Shown here: piece after piece, positions 26,737-35,859 of the stretch | How positions within the stretch are numbered: the stretch's first letter is position 1 | How the letters are laid out: the number at the start of each line of letters is the position of its first letter | Notes under the pieces: generated by a model | The model's input: the letters and a program-made list of their open reading frames with translations, nothing else | What the model was told of the DNA's origin: nothing | Databases searched by the model: none | Source of the DNA: DASXRU01 sp034665305 | Lineage (GTDB): Bacteria > Acidobacteriota > Blastocatellia > Pyrinomonadales > Pyrinomonadaceae | Length of the DNA stretch: 64,000 nt | Assembly (NCBI GenBank): GCA_034665305.1 | Contig: JAXDFZ010000003.1 | Location: forward strand, 186,001 to 250,000 | Reading direction: 5' to 3' | Position numbers and translations under genes: made by a program

Positions 26737-27906
26737 ATGAATCCCACAATCGAAATCAGCCGCCGCGGAGCCAAGCGGGTTCGCAACGGTCACCTCTGGG
26801 TATACCGCAGCGATTTGCTGGAAGATGGCGGTGCCGCGCCGGGCGGTTCAGTCGTCAGCGTGAGCGATGAGGCGGGAAACTTTGTAGGGAAGGGGTTCTA
26901 TAGCGATCAATCAGAAATCGCCTTGCGATTTCTAACCACGCACGAAGCAACGATTGATCGAGAGTGGTGGCGGTTGCGTCTGCATGATTGCATGGCCCGG
27001 CGCGCCGCGATCGCGAGCCACAGCAATGCTTTTCGCGTGATTTTTTCCGAAGGCGACTTGTTGCCGTCAGTGATTCTGGATGTCTATGACAAGGTGTTTG
27101 TGCTGCAAACTTTGTCGCAGGGAAGTGAGGCAGTGAAAGGTCTGCTGGTGGAATTACTGGTTGAGGATTTTGCACCGCGTGCGGTGATCGAACGAAACGA
27201 CGTTCGCGTGCGAGCTCTTGAAGGATTGGAAATGCGTTCCAGCTTGCTTTACGGTGACGCTCCGGCTGAGCTTTTGATGGACCAACACGGAGTGCGCTTT
27301 CGCGTGTCGCCGTTGAGCGGTCAGAAGACCGGAGCATTTCTGGATCAGCGAGAAAATTATCGAGCTGCGCGAGCGATGGCCCACGGTAAGGGACTGGATT
27401 GCTTCACTTTCAACGGCGGGTTCGCGTTGCACCTGGCAGGTGCCTGCGACAGCGTTCTCGCTATTGATATCTCTGCAGATGCCGTTGCTGCAGCCCGGGA
27501 GAATGCCCTATTGAACGGCATTCAGACCGTAGAATTCCGCGAAGCCAATGTGTTCGATGCCTTACGCGAGCTGGAAACTGGCGGCGAACGCTTCGACACG
27601 ATCGTGTTGGATCCCCCAGCATTCGCGAAGAACCGGCGCAGTATTGCTAAGGCCGTGCGAGGTTACAAGGAAATCAACCTGAGAGCTTTGAAATTGCTAA
27701 ACCCGGGGGGCGTGTTGGTGACGTGTAGCTGCTCGTATCACATTTCGGAACAGATGTTTTTAGAGATCGTAACCGACGCCTCAGTTGACGCGCGCCGCCG
27801 TCTGCAGATCGTAGAGAAAAGAACGCAAGCCAGCGATCATCCTATTCTAGCCGGCATGCCGGAAACCCATTATTTGAAATGCATCATCGCCCGGGTGATC
27901 CAGTAA
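26737..27906 (+). CDS. rlmI: Class I SAM-dependent rRNA methyltransferase, RlmI-like
   Basis: A 389-residue RNA m5C methyltransferase. An N-terminal PUA domain (GHLWVYRSDLLE; VVSVSDEAGNFVGKGFYS) is followed by an RlmI-type central region (VIERNDVRVRALEGLE; KTGAFLDQRENYRAA) and a Rossmann methyltransferase with SAM motif LDCFTFNGGFALHLAGA, motif IV LDPPAFAKN and the catalytic Cys in VTCSCSYHIS. E. coli RlmI methylates C1962 of 23S rRNA; that exact target is inferred. Confidence 0.88.
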   Translation: MNPTIEISRRGAKRVRNGHLWVYRSDLLEDGGAAPGGSVVSVSDEAGNFVGKGFYSDQSEIALRFLTTHEATIDREWWRLRLHDCMARRAAIASHSNAFRVIFSEGDLLPSVILDVYDKVFVLQTLSQGSEAVKGLLVELLVEDFAPRAVIERNDVRVRALEGLEMRSSLLYGDAPAELLMDQHGVRFRVSPLSGQKTGAFLDQRENYRAARAMAHGKGLDCFTFNGGFALHLAGACDSVLAIDISADAVAAARENALLNGIQTVEFREANVFDALRELETGGERFDTIVLDPPAFAKNRRSIAKAVRGYKEINLRALKLLNPGGVLVTCSCSYHISEQMFLEIVTDASVDARRRLQIVEKRTQASDHPILAGMPETHYLKCIIARVIQ

Positions 27907-27948
27907 GCAGTGAGCAGCTAGGGGCGCAGCCCTTCACTAATTGAGTCT

Positions 27949-28401
27949 CTACTCGCTTCGCCGTTTCCTGATCAACCATTTTCTTATGATCCGCAGTTTG
28001 CGCAGACGGTCGGGGATTGGGGGTAGGGTGGAGTTTTCCAACACTGAATATCTTAGCGATCGTTTCTCTTTATCATATTCGGCAAGCAGAAAAACGATTT
28101 TCTCGCCCGTGAAGTATTTAGTGGTGAATCCGGCTTCGGCGCCGTGAAAATATTCGATAACGTCGCCCTTACGGAACCTTCCTTTGAAAGCTGCCAGCAC
28201 TTCACAGCGCACGCGCCAATTGTCATAGCCGGGAATCCGGTTGGTTATTTCGGCTTCGCGGATCAGAACGTGGGCGACGACGGAAACCGCCTTGTAATCG
28301 CTTTTGAGATAAGCGAGCGAAGGCCAATCGTCCGCCTCCTGCGCCGCAACCGAAACCGGCAACAGCACAATCATCCCGATTAGGATTATGGTTAGTTTCA
28401 T
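27949..28401 (-). CDS. Secreted hypothetical protein, NTR/TIMP-like
   Basis: A 150-residue protein with a signal peptide (IILIGMIVLLPVSVAAQ, residues 4-20) and a beta-rich body in which VVAHVLIREAEIT, CEVLAAFKGRFRKGDVIEYF and FTGEKIVFLLAEYD follow the strand order of small OB-fold NTR/TIMP-like secreted proteins. It lacks the paired Cys of that group (compare 58968-59450). It sits 3 nt after the stop of the large helical-repeat gene on the same strand. Function unknown. Confidence 0.65.
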   Translation of the reverse strand: MKLTIILIGMIVLLPVSVAAQEADDWPSLAYLKSDYKAVSVVAHVLIREAEITNRIPGYDNWRVRCEVLAAFKGRFRKGDVIEYFHGAEAGFTTKYFTGEKIVFLLAEYDKEKRSLRYSVLENSTLPPIPDRLRKLRIIRKWLIRKRRSE

Positions 28402-28404
28402 TAG

Positions 28405-30426
28405 TTACTTTGTGACCGGTGGGGTTTTAGGGACAAGCGGAGTCTTCTCTTTCAGCACAGCCTGAGCAATGGCAATTACCGCCGCGGCGCGCGGAGCCTC
28501 GCCCTGGAAACCGCTCGCCAACTCGACGGCGCGATCGTAATTGTCCTTGGCCAGCAGAGAGAAAATACCTTTGACATCGAAGTCCGGTTCCGGCAGGTCA
28601 CTGGCTGAGGAATAGCCTTTGGCTTGGAAAAGAATGTTCAGGTTCCCATCTTCTCCGGTGAATCCTTCGGCGGAGTTGGCGGCCTTTACCGCTTCAAACG
28701 CCGAGTCCCATGTGCGCGGCCGTTCGAGCCGCTCCAACGCATTGGCGATCGCAAAAAGTGCGCGCGGACGGTCGCCATCCGATCCGGAGATGCGCCGCGC
28801 CTCGGTTACTGCATCTTCCAACAAAGACAACGCCTTCTCTCGATCTGTTGCAGGCAGCAGCTTAGCCACTCGACTCAGAAGCCACACTCGCTGAATGTGT
28901 GTCAGCTCGCCTTTTTGCGAGAGCTCAAGCGCTAGCTCGAATTTTTTCTTCCGGACCAGGTTAGTAGCTAAAGTAATATCGATGTAAGCCTGCACCTGTT
29001 TGCGAAACTCGCTGTCCTCAATCTTGCTCACGAAGTCCCTTGGGCTCAGGTCGTCCTTGCGCATTGCCTCCTGGGCCAATTGAAAATAGAGGAGGTCGCG
29101 TTCGGCCGAGGTTTTGGCCCGGTCGATTCGATCCAAAAGAGATTGTTCGCGATCCACGTTCTCGGTCTCGGATGGCCTTTCCTCCCTGGGGCCCGTTCTT
29201 CGCTGGCGCACGCTTTCGCGCACCATGGCGCCGAGCGCATCGAACCGGGCGCGGATTGATTCAGTCACTTCCCGGGGTGCGTATTGTTCGAATGTAGGCA
29301 GCAGGTGTTTGATGGTCAGATACTGTTCGTCAATTCCGCTTCTTTGAGCGTCCGGTTGCGGTTGAGGCTCGGCGCGCAGTAAAACACCGGAAGCCATTTG
29401 AAAAAACCGCAATCGCAACGCGGGCGCGACCTCTGCCGGGGGAGACGATCCCATCATTGAATATGACGTCCCGCTGCCCTGGAAGGTTACGTACCGGTGT
29501 GGCGTAAAGAGGTAAGACGAAAGCAATGAGACCGTGTTGGCGTCGGCGAGCGGGTTGCGCGCGGCGGTGTCAATCATCGTTCGATAACGCTCGTCAGCAG
29601 CCGCAGCGTCTTTCTCTCGCAACCTGGTAAGAAAATCCACGGTCCACAAGTTGATGTTGGCTAACTCGCTGGCGGCGAATTGCATCGCCCGCTCTGAATC
29701 ACCCGTTCCCAGAAGCTCGCTTGCCAGAGTCAACCTTTGGTTTTGTCCGTTAACATCCAGTTGCTGATCTGTTTTAAGACTCTGCAAAAACTCTTCGCCG
29801 AGTTCTCGATCGCGCCGACCGGCGAGCCGCAAAAGCTCGCCTCGCACGCTCGGATACGCCGGTATAGCGTACCCACCGTTTGTCCCGGATTGTTGTCGCT
29901 GAATGTCTTCCTGGCGCTTTCGCGCTATCTCTTCGTCGGCTTTCTCAGCCGCCTCCCACGCTTTGCGGAAGAGTTCTCGCCCCCGCTCAATATCGGTGTC
30001 CCAAAGGGAATCGGCGATTCGCGCGAGCGTACGGGCGCGCAAAGTTTGATCGCGAAAACTACGCGCATCACCAGCTAAGGAAAGCAGCAACGAGCGAGCT
30101 TGCGCCCGGCGCTGCTTGGCGACGCGATCGACTTCGGCTTTACTGGCAGCATCGCTCGCAGGAGTTGGTTGTTTGGCTGCCGGTGGCGGTTCTTTAGTTT
30201 GGGCCGTTGCGGACGAGGCAAACAAAATGAAGCAGAGCAGCGTGGCACAAAGCATTAGCCTTCTCTCTGCCCCTCCCCGTAAACGGGGAGGGGTCAGGGG
30301 TGGGGTTTCGCGCCGGTAACCTCTCCCCCCATCCCCCTCGCCGCTGGCGGAGAGGGGGAGAAAAGACCTCTTGCATGACTTCTTGTGCAAAGCCAGGCAG
30401 AGCAAAGAAAAACTAAAACGAGTCAT
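28405..30426 (-). CDS. Secreted helical-repeat protein, paralogue 2, with a repeat inserted in its N-terminus
   Basis: No named family. The mature part is almost entirely helical (TPR/HEAT-like) with conserved stretches ARSLLLSLAGDARSFRDQTL, RARTLARIADSLWDTD, GELTHIQRVWLLSRVAKLL and SSYLFTPHRYV. The same stretches, little changed, occur in the gene immediately upstream, so the two arose by tandem duplication. The natural start is ATG 30426 (AAGGG upstream, 17 nt after the paralogue's stop). After about 20 codons, however, the frame enters a CCCCTCCCCGT-family repeat (30269-30360), translated as LSASGEGDGGRGYRRETP and so on, before a complete hydrophobic signal (LCATLLCFILFASSATAQ). An in-frame ATG at 30255 with AGAAGG upstream would restore a normal signal peptide and may be the start now used. 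Confidence 0.75.
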   Translation of the reverse strand: MTRFSFSLLCLALHKKSCKRSFLPLSASGEGDGGRGYRRETPPLTPPRLRGGAERRLMLCATLLCFILFASSATAQTKEPPPAAKQPTPASDAASKAEVDRVAKQRRAQARSLLLSLAGDARSFRDQTLRARTLARIADSLWDTDIERGRELFRKAWEAAEKADEEIARKRQEDIQRQQSGTNGGYAIPAYPSVRGELLRLAGRRDRELGEEFLQSLKTDQQLDVNGQNQRLTLASELLGTGDSERAMQFAASELANINLWTVDFLTRLREKDAAAADERYRTMIDTAARNPLADANTVSLLSSYLFTPHRYVTFQGSGTSYSMMGSSPPAEVAPALRLRFFQMASGVLLRAEPQPQPDAQRSGIDEQYLTIKHLLPTFEQYAPREVTESIRARFDALGAMVRESVRQRRTGPREERPSETENVDREQSLLDRIDRAKTSAERDLLYFQLAQEAMRKDDLSPRDFVSKIEDSEFRKQVQAYIDITLATNLVRKKKFELALELSQKGELTHIQRVWLLSRVAKLLPATDREKALSLLEDAVTEARRISGSDGDRPRALFAIANALERLERPRTWDSAFEAVKAANSAEGFTGEDGNLNILFQAKGYSSASDLPEPDFDVKGIFSLLAKDNYDRAVELASGFQGEAPRAAAVIAIAQAVLKEKTPLVPKTPPVTK
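30269..30360. repeat. CCCCTCCCCGT-family repeat inside a coding sequence
   Basis: CCCCTCCCCG-TAAA-CGGGGAGGGG followed by CTCTCCCCCCATCCCCCTCG and CCGCTGGCGGAGAGGGGG. It is the same family as 15216-15304. It lies in frame in the 5' end of the 28405-30426 gene. Confidence 0.75.
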
Positions 30427-30442
30427 TGATACCCTTTGACAA

Positions 30443-32323
30443 CTAATTGGCTTTGGCCGCCGGTTTCTCTGGCGTAGTCTTTTTAGTTTCCAAAACTGCG
30501 CGGGCGATGGCGACGGTGGCCACAGCTCGGGGCGCTTCTGCCTGATAGCCGCGCGCCAACTCGACGGCGCGTTCGTAGTCATCCTTAGCCATCTGGCTGA
30601 AGATCCCTGCGATATCGAAGTCCACAGCCTGTTCCATCCTGGTGATGATTACCGCCTTGCTGGCTACCTGCATGCTAAGCCCGCCATCTTCGCCGGTAAA
30701 ACCATCAGTCGAGTTAGCCGCTTTGATCGAATCATAAACTGCGTCCCATACTCGAGCCGGCTCAACCAACTTCAGCGCGTTGGCGATGGCGAGCAACGCA
30801 CGTGGGCGATCGGAACCAGAACCGTCAAGGCGGCGCACCTCTGCGCTTGCTTCGTCGAGCAAGGACAAAGCCTGGTCGCGATCAGTTTTCGCCAGCAGTT
30901 GCGCCGCCTGCGTCAGAATCCAGACTCGTTGGATGTGTGTCAGCTCCCCGATACGCAGCAACTCCAGCGCCGTCTTCGCCTTTTTCTTCCTGATGGCGCC
31001 GAAGGCCAGAGAGGCGTCAACCCACGCCTGGGCCTGTTTGCGAAACTCACTTTCCTCAATTTTGGCAACGTAATCGCGGGCCTTCATGTCATCTTTGTCG
31101 ATTGCCCGCAACGCTAACTTAAAATAGAGTTCGTCACGCTCCCCGGATGTCTTAGCGTGTTCGATCTGCTCCTGAACCGGCTGGTCTTCGTCCGCTGCCG
31201 ATTTCTCAGGAGCAATACCTTTCTCGAGCCAATCATCTTTCTGCTGCCGCACGCCGTCGTTGACCATGGCACTGAGAGCTTCAAACTGCCCGCGCATTGA
31301 TACGGCTATTTCCTTCGGAGCGTATTGCTCGAAGAGCGGCATCAGGCGTTTCACCACCATGTACTTGCTCACTACTCCCGCCGCGCTCGCTCGCTGCTCC
31401 GGCTGTTCGGGGCGCAGCAACACACTTGCGGCAGTTTGAAAGAAAGCCAGCCGCAATTGGGGGTCGACGTTTGCCGGTGGCGAGAGGGTGCGCATCCAGG
31501 AAGCCTGGGAACGGCCCTCTTCAGTGAAAGGGACGTAAAGGTGCGGCGTGAAGATATACGATGAAAGCAACGATATCGTGTTCGCATCCGTCTGCATGTT
31601 AGCAGCGGCGCTTCCCAACACGGCGACATAACGCTGATCGGCCGCAGCGGGATCTTTCTCACGCAAGTTGGTGAGAAACTCGAGCGTAGACATCGTTACC
31701 GCGTTCAGCACGGGATCCGCAAATTGCAGGGCGCGTTCGACGTCGCCGGCGACGAGCATCTCCTGCGCCAGTCTCAACCTTTGTTCCAGCGCCTCAGGAA
31801 GTCCCCACAGATTGGAATTCGAATCGTCGCTTTTTCTTTCCTGCTCGTCGGCTTTCAGTTTCTGTAGAAACTCCTCGGCGAGTTGGCGATCGTGCCGCGC
31901 CGTCAGTTTGAGAACCTCAACGCGCAGGTTGGGGGGCCACTGTCCGAGGATGATGTGTTCATGGCTCTCGCGATCGGCGATGTTCGCGGCCTCCCAGGCT
32001 TTGCGGAATAGTGTGCGCCCCTGGTCCGTATCCGCATTCCATAGGACGTCCGCGATGCGCGCCAGAGAACGGGCCCGCAACATTTGATCGCGAAAACTAC
32101 GCGCGTCGCTGGCTAGCGAAATCAACAACGCTCGCGCCTGGGCCCGACGCTCTTTGTCTAAGCGGTCAGCATCTGCCTTGCTGTCGGATGTTTCCCTGGC
32201 CGCTACAGTACTGACTGGGGTTTTTGGTTTCGCCGGTGTTTGGGCAGAAAGTGACGCCGGATCGATCAGGCCGCGCAATCCGATAAGACAACAGATTATG
32301 AGGTAAAGAGAAGTACGATTCAT
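30443..32323 (-). CDS. Secreted helical-repeat protein, paralogue 1
   Basis: A 626-residue protein of the same family as its downstream neighbour. It has an N-terminal signal peptide (LYLIICCLIGLRGLIDPASL region, cleavage after SLSAQ), a Pro/Thr/Lys linker and then repeated helices: RRAQARALLISLASDARSFR, MLRARSLARIADVLWNAD, GELTHIQRVWILTQAAQLL. The C-terminal region has DGFTGEDGGLSMQ, conserved in the paralogue as EGFTGEDGNLN. I chose ATG 32323, directly before the signal peptide. Function unknown; a periplasmic scaffold is plausible. It carries no repeat insertion, so it shows the ancestral N-terminus. Confidence 0.75.
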   Translation of the reverse strand: MNRTSLYLIICCLIGLRGLIDPASLSAQTPAKPKTPVSTVAARETSDSKADADRLDKERRAQARALLISLASDARSFRDQMLRARSLARIADVLWNADTDQGRTLFRKAWEAANIADRESHEHIILGQWPPNLRVEVLKLTARHDRQLAEEFLQKLKADEQERKSDDSNSNLWGLPEALEQRLRLAQEMLVAGDVERALQFADPVLNAVTMSTLEFLTNLREKDPAAADQRYVAVLGSAAANMQTDANTISLLSSYIFTPHLYVPFTEEGRSQASWMRTLSPPANVDPQLRLAFFQTAASVLLRPEQPEQRASAAGVVSKYMVVKRLMPLFEQYAPKEIAVSMRGQFEALSAMVNDGVRQQKDDWLEKGIAPEKSAADEDQPVQEQIEHAKTSGERDELYFKLALRAIDKDDMKARDYVAKIEESEFRKQAQAWVDASLAFGAIRKKKAKTALELLRIGELTHIQRVWILTQAAQLLAKTDRDQALSLLDEASAEVRRLDGSGSDRPRALLAIANALKLVEPARVWDAVYDSIKAANSTDGFTGEDGGLSMQVASKAVIITRMEQAVDFDIAGIFSQMAKDDYERAVELARGYQAEAPRAVATVAIARAVLETKKTTPEKPAAKAN

Positions 32324-32655
32324 TTTTACTTTTTGAGGCGCTTTGCTTTCCGTCAGCAAGTATGGAATTGGTAGTTAATGATGTCTACCACCTTAAAGCG
32401 GCGCCCCGAAACTATCGCCGGTTGAAAGCTGACTCCCAGAGCGCCGGTGCTATGATCTCTTCAAAAAATCGACTCGCCGCACTGGATTGCTACGTTACTC
32501 ACTCTTCCGGTCTCATCGACGGCTACGAAAGGCTCCCGGGTTCCAGTTGAGGTTATACATCTTGCGTTTTGTGCGTAGCAACCTTAGATTCCATCTTGTT
32601 TGATGAAGCATGGTTGCCTCGAATGCGGGTGATGACATGGATCGAATGACAGCTC

Positions 32656-33003
32656 ATGAAACCGATCAAAGACGCGAGCCATCTTTACGAAGTCGAGCGG
32701 CGGACACGTTACGCCGAACGGCTCGGCTTTCGCATTAGCGAGTTACAGATTTCTGCAGCCCAGACAGTTCCGTGGCATTGTCACAGCCACATCACTGATA
32801 CGTTTTACGTCATTGCCGGGCGGGTGCGACTTTCGCTGCGCGAGCCGCTTGAGGAAGTTCAGCTGGGCCCGGCCGAAGTCTATTCGGTTCGCCCGGGTCG
32901 ACCACACTTCGTCGCTAACGACGGCGAGAATTCAGCCAACTTTTTCGTGTTGCAGGGCATCGGTGAATATGACTACATTCCCCTCGACGAGGGAGATTCT
33001 TAG
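32656..33003 (+). CDS. Cupin-domain protein
   Basis: A 115-residue single-domain cupin. Motif 1 is PWHCHSHITDTFYVIAGRV (metal-binding His residues and Glu/Asp position), and motif 2 PAEVYSVRPGRPHFVANDG. Such small cupins bind a metal and sense or isomerise small molecules; no substrate can be named. The 332-nt gap upstream (32324-32655) shows no supported gene or element. The gene converges on the one ending at 33010, with an inverted repeat at the junction. Confidence 0.78.
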   Translation: MKPIKDASHLYEVERRTRYAERLGFRISELQISAAQTVPWHCHSHITDTFYVIAGRVRLSLREPLEEVQLGPAEVYSVRPGRPHFVANDGENSANFFVLQGIGEYDYIPLDEGDS

Positions 33004-33008
33004 TGAAG

Positions 33009-33053
33009 TTTACTGTCTGCGCGGCTGGTGATCGTCAGTCAGCAGACAGTAAA
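33009..33053. terminator. 12-bp inverted repeat between convergent genes
   Basis: TTTACTGTCTGC (33009-33020) and GCAGACAGTAAA (33042-33053) are perfect inverted repeats with a 21-nt loop, at the junction of the cupin gene and the convergent secreted-protein gene. No U-run follows on either strand, so an intrinsic terminator is possible but not certain; it may instead protect 3' ends. Confidence 0.45.
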
Positions 33054-34056
33054 AGCCGGATGGGGTCTGTGCGCGCCTCCTCGCCGCCGCAATCAAATCG
33101 CCTAACTCTGTCGTCCGTTCGTAAAACCGGTACGAGGTGATGGCCACCCGGCTCTCGGGATCATCTGCGAAAATACCGAACTCATTTATTTTCCCCCGGG
33201 CGTAGGGGTACGCCGCCTGCATGTATTTCTTTACTTCGACCTGGCCGTTGGCGATGTAATTGTCGGGCAGTTGATCGAATGGCCCATCGTACCAGGAATT
33301 TCTTTGGAGCTCGTCCTGGCTGACTCCAATCAATATCTTGCGCTGATTCGGTTTGTCGTCGTAAAAAGCGAACGCTGAGCGGTTCCCGATCAAAAGACCA
33401 TTACCGTTGCTCGTCAAGGTCTCCGGCATAGCTTCGTCATCGAGCAACCAAAAGAGGTGCTGGTGTTTTTGATTGAAGACCAGAAAGAACTTCAAACCCG
33501 ACTCATCGAAGACATGTCCCACAAAGATTTCATCGTCGGTGAGATGGATTCGGTGCGGCAATTTCTGATCGAGCTGGTTAAGATTGAAGGCCACAGTTTT
33601 TCCCCGGCAGGTCAACTCATAGCGGAACGGGTTAGTCCTGCGCACCTCGATACCATCTTGATTTGATAAGACCACCGCGCCGCTTAGGCCATTCGGTGCC
33701 CCGGCAAAGGCGTTCACCTCATCATAGGCAAAGATAATCTCGCCGCGGTCCCGCCGATCCGCCGAAATCTCAACGTTGCCTTTGATGGTTTTCCCGTCCG
33801 CGGAAAATTCAAAGTAGTAATGGTTTTCCGTGGGGTAGATCGTTACCTCATCCGGCAGGTTGGCGAACACAAAGCGGAAAACATCCTGCGGGCTCTTTAG
33901 ATCAACGCTGGACTCGAGGGCGTTAATAAAACCTTCGTTGGTCAGAAACCTGGGTTTGCCACGCCGCTGCGCCTCAGTCGTACTGCCGGCCACGGCGATC
34001 GCGATTAATGACGTCAGCACGAGGGCAACGCAGAGCGCTTCGATCTTACTTTTCAC
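33010..34056 (-). CDS. Secreted protein of unknown function
   Basis: A 348-residue protein. The start is a GTG at 34056 with GAGGTAATT immediately upstream. It is followed by KSKIEALCVALVLTSLIAIA, a good signal peptide ending before TTEAQRRG. The body is beta-rich (YYFEFSADGKTIKGNVEISA; KFFLVFNQKHQHLFWLLDDE) and carries no motif I recognise. An in-frame extension to 34272 would run through repeat sequence and is not used. It shares direction with the 34196-35032 gene, separated by a palindromic repeat. Confidence 0.65.
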   Translation of the reverse strand: MKSKIEALCVALVLTSLIAIAVAGSTTEAQRRGKPRFLTNEGFINALESSVDLKSPQDVFRFVFANLPDEVTIYPTENHYYFEFSADGKTIKGNVEISADRRDRGEIIFAYDEVNAFAGAPNGLSGAVVLSNQDGIEVRRTNPFRYELTCRGKTVAFNLNQLDQKLPHRIHLTDDEIFVGHVFDESGLKFFLVFNQKHQHLFWLLDDEAMPETLTSNGNGLLIGNRSAFAFYDDKPNQRKILIGVSQDELQRNSWYDGPFDQLPDNYIANGQVEVKKYMQAAYPYARGKINEFGIFADDPESRVAITSYRFYERTTELGDLIAAARRRAQTPSGFYCLLTDDHQPRRQ

Positions 34057-34092
34057 AATTACCTCGATTCCGTCGCCATTAAAAAACCAAAC

Positions 34093-34176
34093 TCTGGAGT
34101 GCAGCGGGTCGGCGCCGCTTTGACCTGCCCACAGAACGAACCTGGAAGAGTGGGCCAAAGCGGCGCGCCCGCGCTG
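34093..34176. repeat. Variant palindromic repeat of the GGAGTGC family
   Basis: TCTGGAGTGCAGCGGGTCGG (34093-34112) continues to GCCGCTTTG (34122). An inverted arm CCAAAGCGGCGCGCCCGCGC follows at 34155-34174. The arms differ in sequence from the main family but keep its GGAGTGC...CGCTTTG frame. Confidence 0.5.
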
Positions 34177-34195
34177 AAGTGGGCCATCAGCCCGG

Positions 34196-35032
34196 TTACC
34201 AGCGAGCACAATCAGTCGTGCGATACTTCGTGCTCCAACGGTGCGCGTGGCGGGGCCGGCCACTGGCCGCAATGGTGACTACCGGAAGCCGCGCCGCGTT
34301 TTCTACCGAGAAGTCACCCGGCAGACAACCACAAGTATCGAGGGCAGTTCCCGTTTCTCGATCAAGGTCGAGTTGCGTCTCGATTTTTAATTGACTCCGC
34401 GACTCGCGTGAAAGCGGCCGGTCCAGTTGCAGGACCAGTTTGTCGCCGCGATTGGTAGCTGTGCCTCTGTAATTCGCTCCGCCGAGACTGAACCTCGCGT
34501 TAGCCGTGATGGCCCGTAGCGCGACCAATTTGCCATCCCTGATGGTCACCACTACCGAAACAGGCTGGGATGTAGTTTCGAAAGCAGCGCCGTCGAGGTC
34601 ATCGCTGTTCACAATTTCTACCTGCAAGTCTTTTGCGAGCCGCTCAATCCGCTGTTGTGAAATCAGGCCGGCGGTTGAACGCAGCCGGGCCAGTTGTTTG
34701 AAGTTGCGTTGCCCGGCTATTTCGTCAAACCGTTTCTGGGCGGCATCCGAGGCGAGCGGCGATTGCGTGCCATCTGGAGCCAGCAACCTGACATCGTTTT
34801 CCGCGTAGCGAATGAGTTTGGTGTAAGGCCTGGGAGTGTTCGGCGTGACCATGAAATCGACGCAGTGCTCCAGCGGCACGCCCGCCGAAGCCATTTCCCC
34901 GCACATACAGGTTTGGCAAATCATTTTGACGCCGCCGACGGTAAACACCGCGAAGGCCTTCGTGCTACCGACAGCCGCTAACATTATCGTCAGCGCGAAG
35001 AGCGCCGATAGCAGATTCATTTTCCGTGACAT
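34196..35032 (-). CDS. Secreted hypothetical protein with a Cys cluster
   Basis: A 278-residue protein. Residues 1-28 are a signal peptide (LLSALFALTIMLAAVGSTKA). Next come a Cys-rich segment ICQTCMCGEMASAGVPLEHC (about residues 38-57) that could bind metal, a mixed domain and a late CGC. GAAGGAG precedes the ATG. The last 30 residues (GRPRHAHRWSTKYRTTDCAR) look unlike the rest and run toward the repeat-rich junction at 34093, so the natural C-terminus may have been altered. No family recognised. Confidence 0.65.
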   Translation of the reverse strand: MSRKMNLLSALFALTIMLAAVGSTKAFAVFTVGGVKMICQTCMCGEMASAGVPLEHCVDFMVTPNTPRPYTKLIRYAENDVRLLAPDGTQSPLASDAAQKRFDEIAGQRNFKQLARLRSTAGLISQQRIERLAKDLQVEIVNSDDLDGAAFETTSQPVSVVVTIRDGKLVALRAITANARFSLGGANYRGTATNRGDKLVLQLDRPLSRESRSQLKIETQLDLDRETGTALDTCGCLPGDFSVENAARLPVVTIAASGRPRHAHRWSTKYRTTDCARW

Positions 35033-35155
35033 TGTTTTTCTCCTTCAAGTTTTTTATGCTGCGAGCACCGAAAACCGGGGCTTTCAGAGATGTGTGAGTT
35101 TTGCCCGCAGAACGTAACGAAGATTCTTTAGACTGAAGAGAAGATGCAACGTTGA

Positions 35156-35851
35156 ATGTGCGGCCGATTTACATTGCGAGCTATCGACAGGATCAAACTC
35201 CGCCTGAGCAACGCGCAACAGCTCCCTTTGGATGCGTTTTCACCGCGCTACAACATTGCGCCCAGCCAGGATGTGCTGGCCGTTATTTCTCAGGAAGGAA
35301 CGGCGACACCGGCGTGGATGCGTTGGGGACTGATACCGTCGTGGAGCAATGAACCGAAGGGCTTCATCAATGCGCGCGCCGAAACGGTCGAGCGAAAGCC
35401 AAGTTTCAGTGAGTCGTTTGAACGGCGCCGGTGCTTGATTCCGGCGGATGGTTTCTATGAATGGCCGCGCCATAAGCTCACGCGGCAGCCTTATTATTTT
35501 CAACTGAGGGATGAAACGCCGTTCGCCTTCGCGGGCCTGTGGGACCACTGGCAGCAGAATGGAGTTTCAATAAACTCGTGCGCGATTGTTACTACTGCAG
35601 CTAATGAATTGTTGGCGCCGATTCACGATCGCATGCCGGTGATCCTGACGGCGGAAGCGCAGGATGAATGGCTGCGCGCCCACGATGATCCAACTGAATT
35701 AAAGGGACTGTTGTCGCCATATCCCCCCGCGGAGATGAAAAGCCACCCGGTCAGCAGGCGGGTCAACTATCCCGACAACGATGATCAGGAGTTGGTGGAA
35801 CCGGTAAAACTCATCGAGGAACCGCAGACGGGGATGCTCTTCGATCTATAG
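35156..35851 (+). CDS. SRAP-domain protein (YedK/HMCES), abasic-site DNA-protein crosslinker
   Basis: A 231-residue SOS-response-associated peptidase family protein. The catalytic Cys2 directly follows the start Met (MCGRFTL), which fixes the start. Other family residues are PRYNIAPSQ, WGLIPSW, INARAETV (Asn of the active site), CLIPADGFYEW (catalytic Glu) and IHDRMPVIL (catalytic His). SRAP proteins form a thiazolidine crosslink with abasic sites in single-stranded DNA to shield them during replication. The gene stands alone. Confidence 0.93.
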   Translation: MCGRFTLRAIDRIKLRLSNAQQLPLDAFSPRYNIAPSQDVLAVISQEGTATPAWMRWGLIPSWSNEPKGFINARAETVERKPSFSESFERRRCLIPADGFYEWPRHKLTRQPYYFQLRDETPFAFAGLWDHWQQNGVSINSCAIVTTAANELLAPIHDRMPVILTAEAQDEWLRAHDDPTELKGLLSPYPPAEMKSHPVSRRVNYPDNDDQELVEPVKLIEEPQTGMLFDL

Positions 35852-35859
35852 CCAGGAAG

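Noticed and set aside
32362..32550. 62-residue plus-strand frame in the gap before the cupin gene
   Set aside because: No ribosome-binding site, no recognisable pattern and poor composition.
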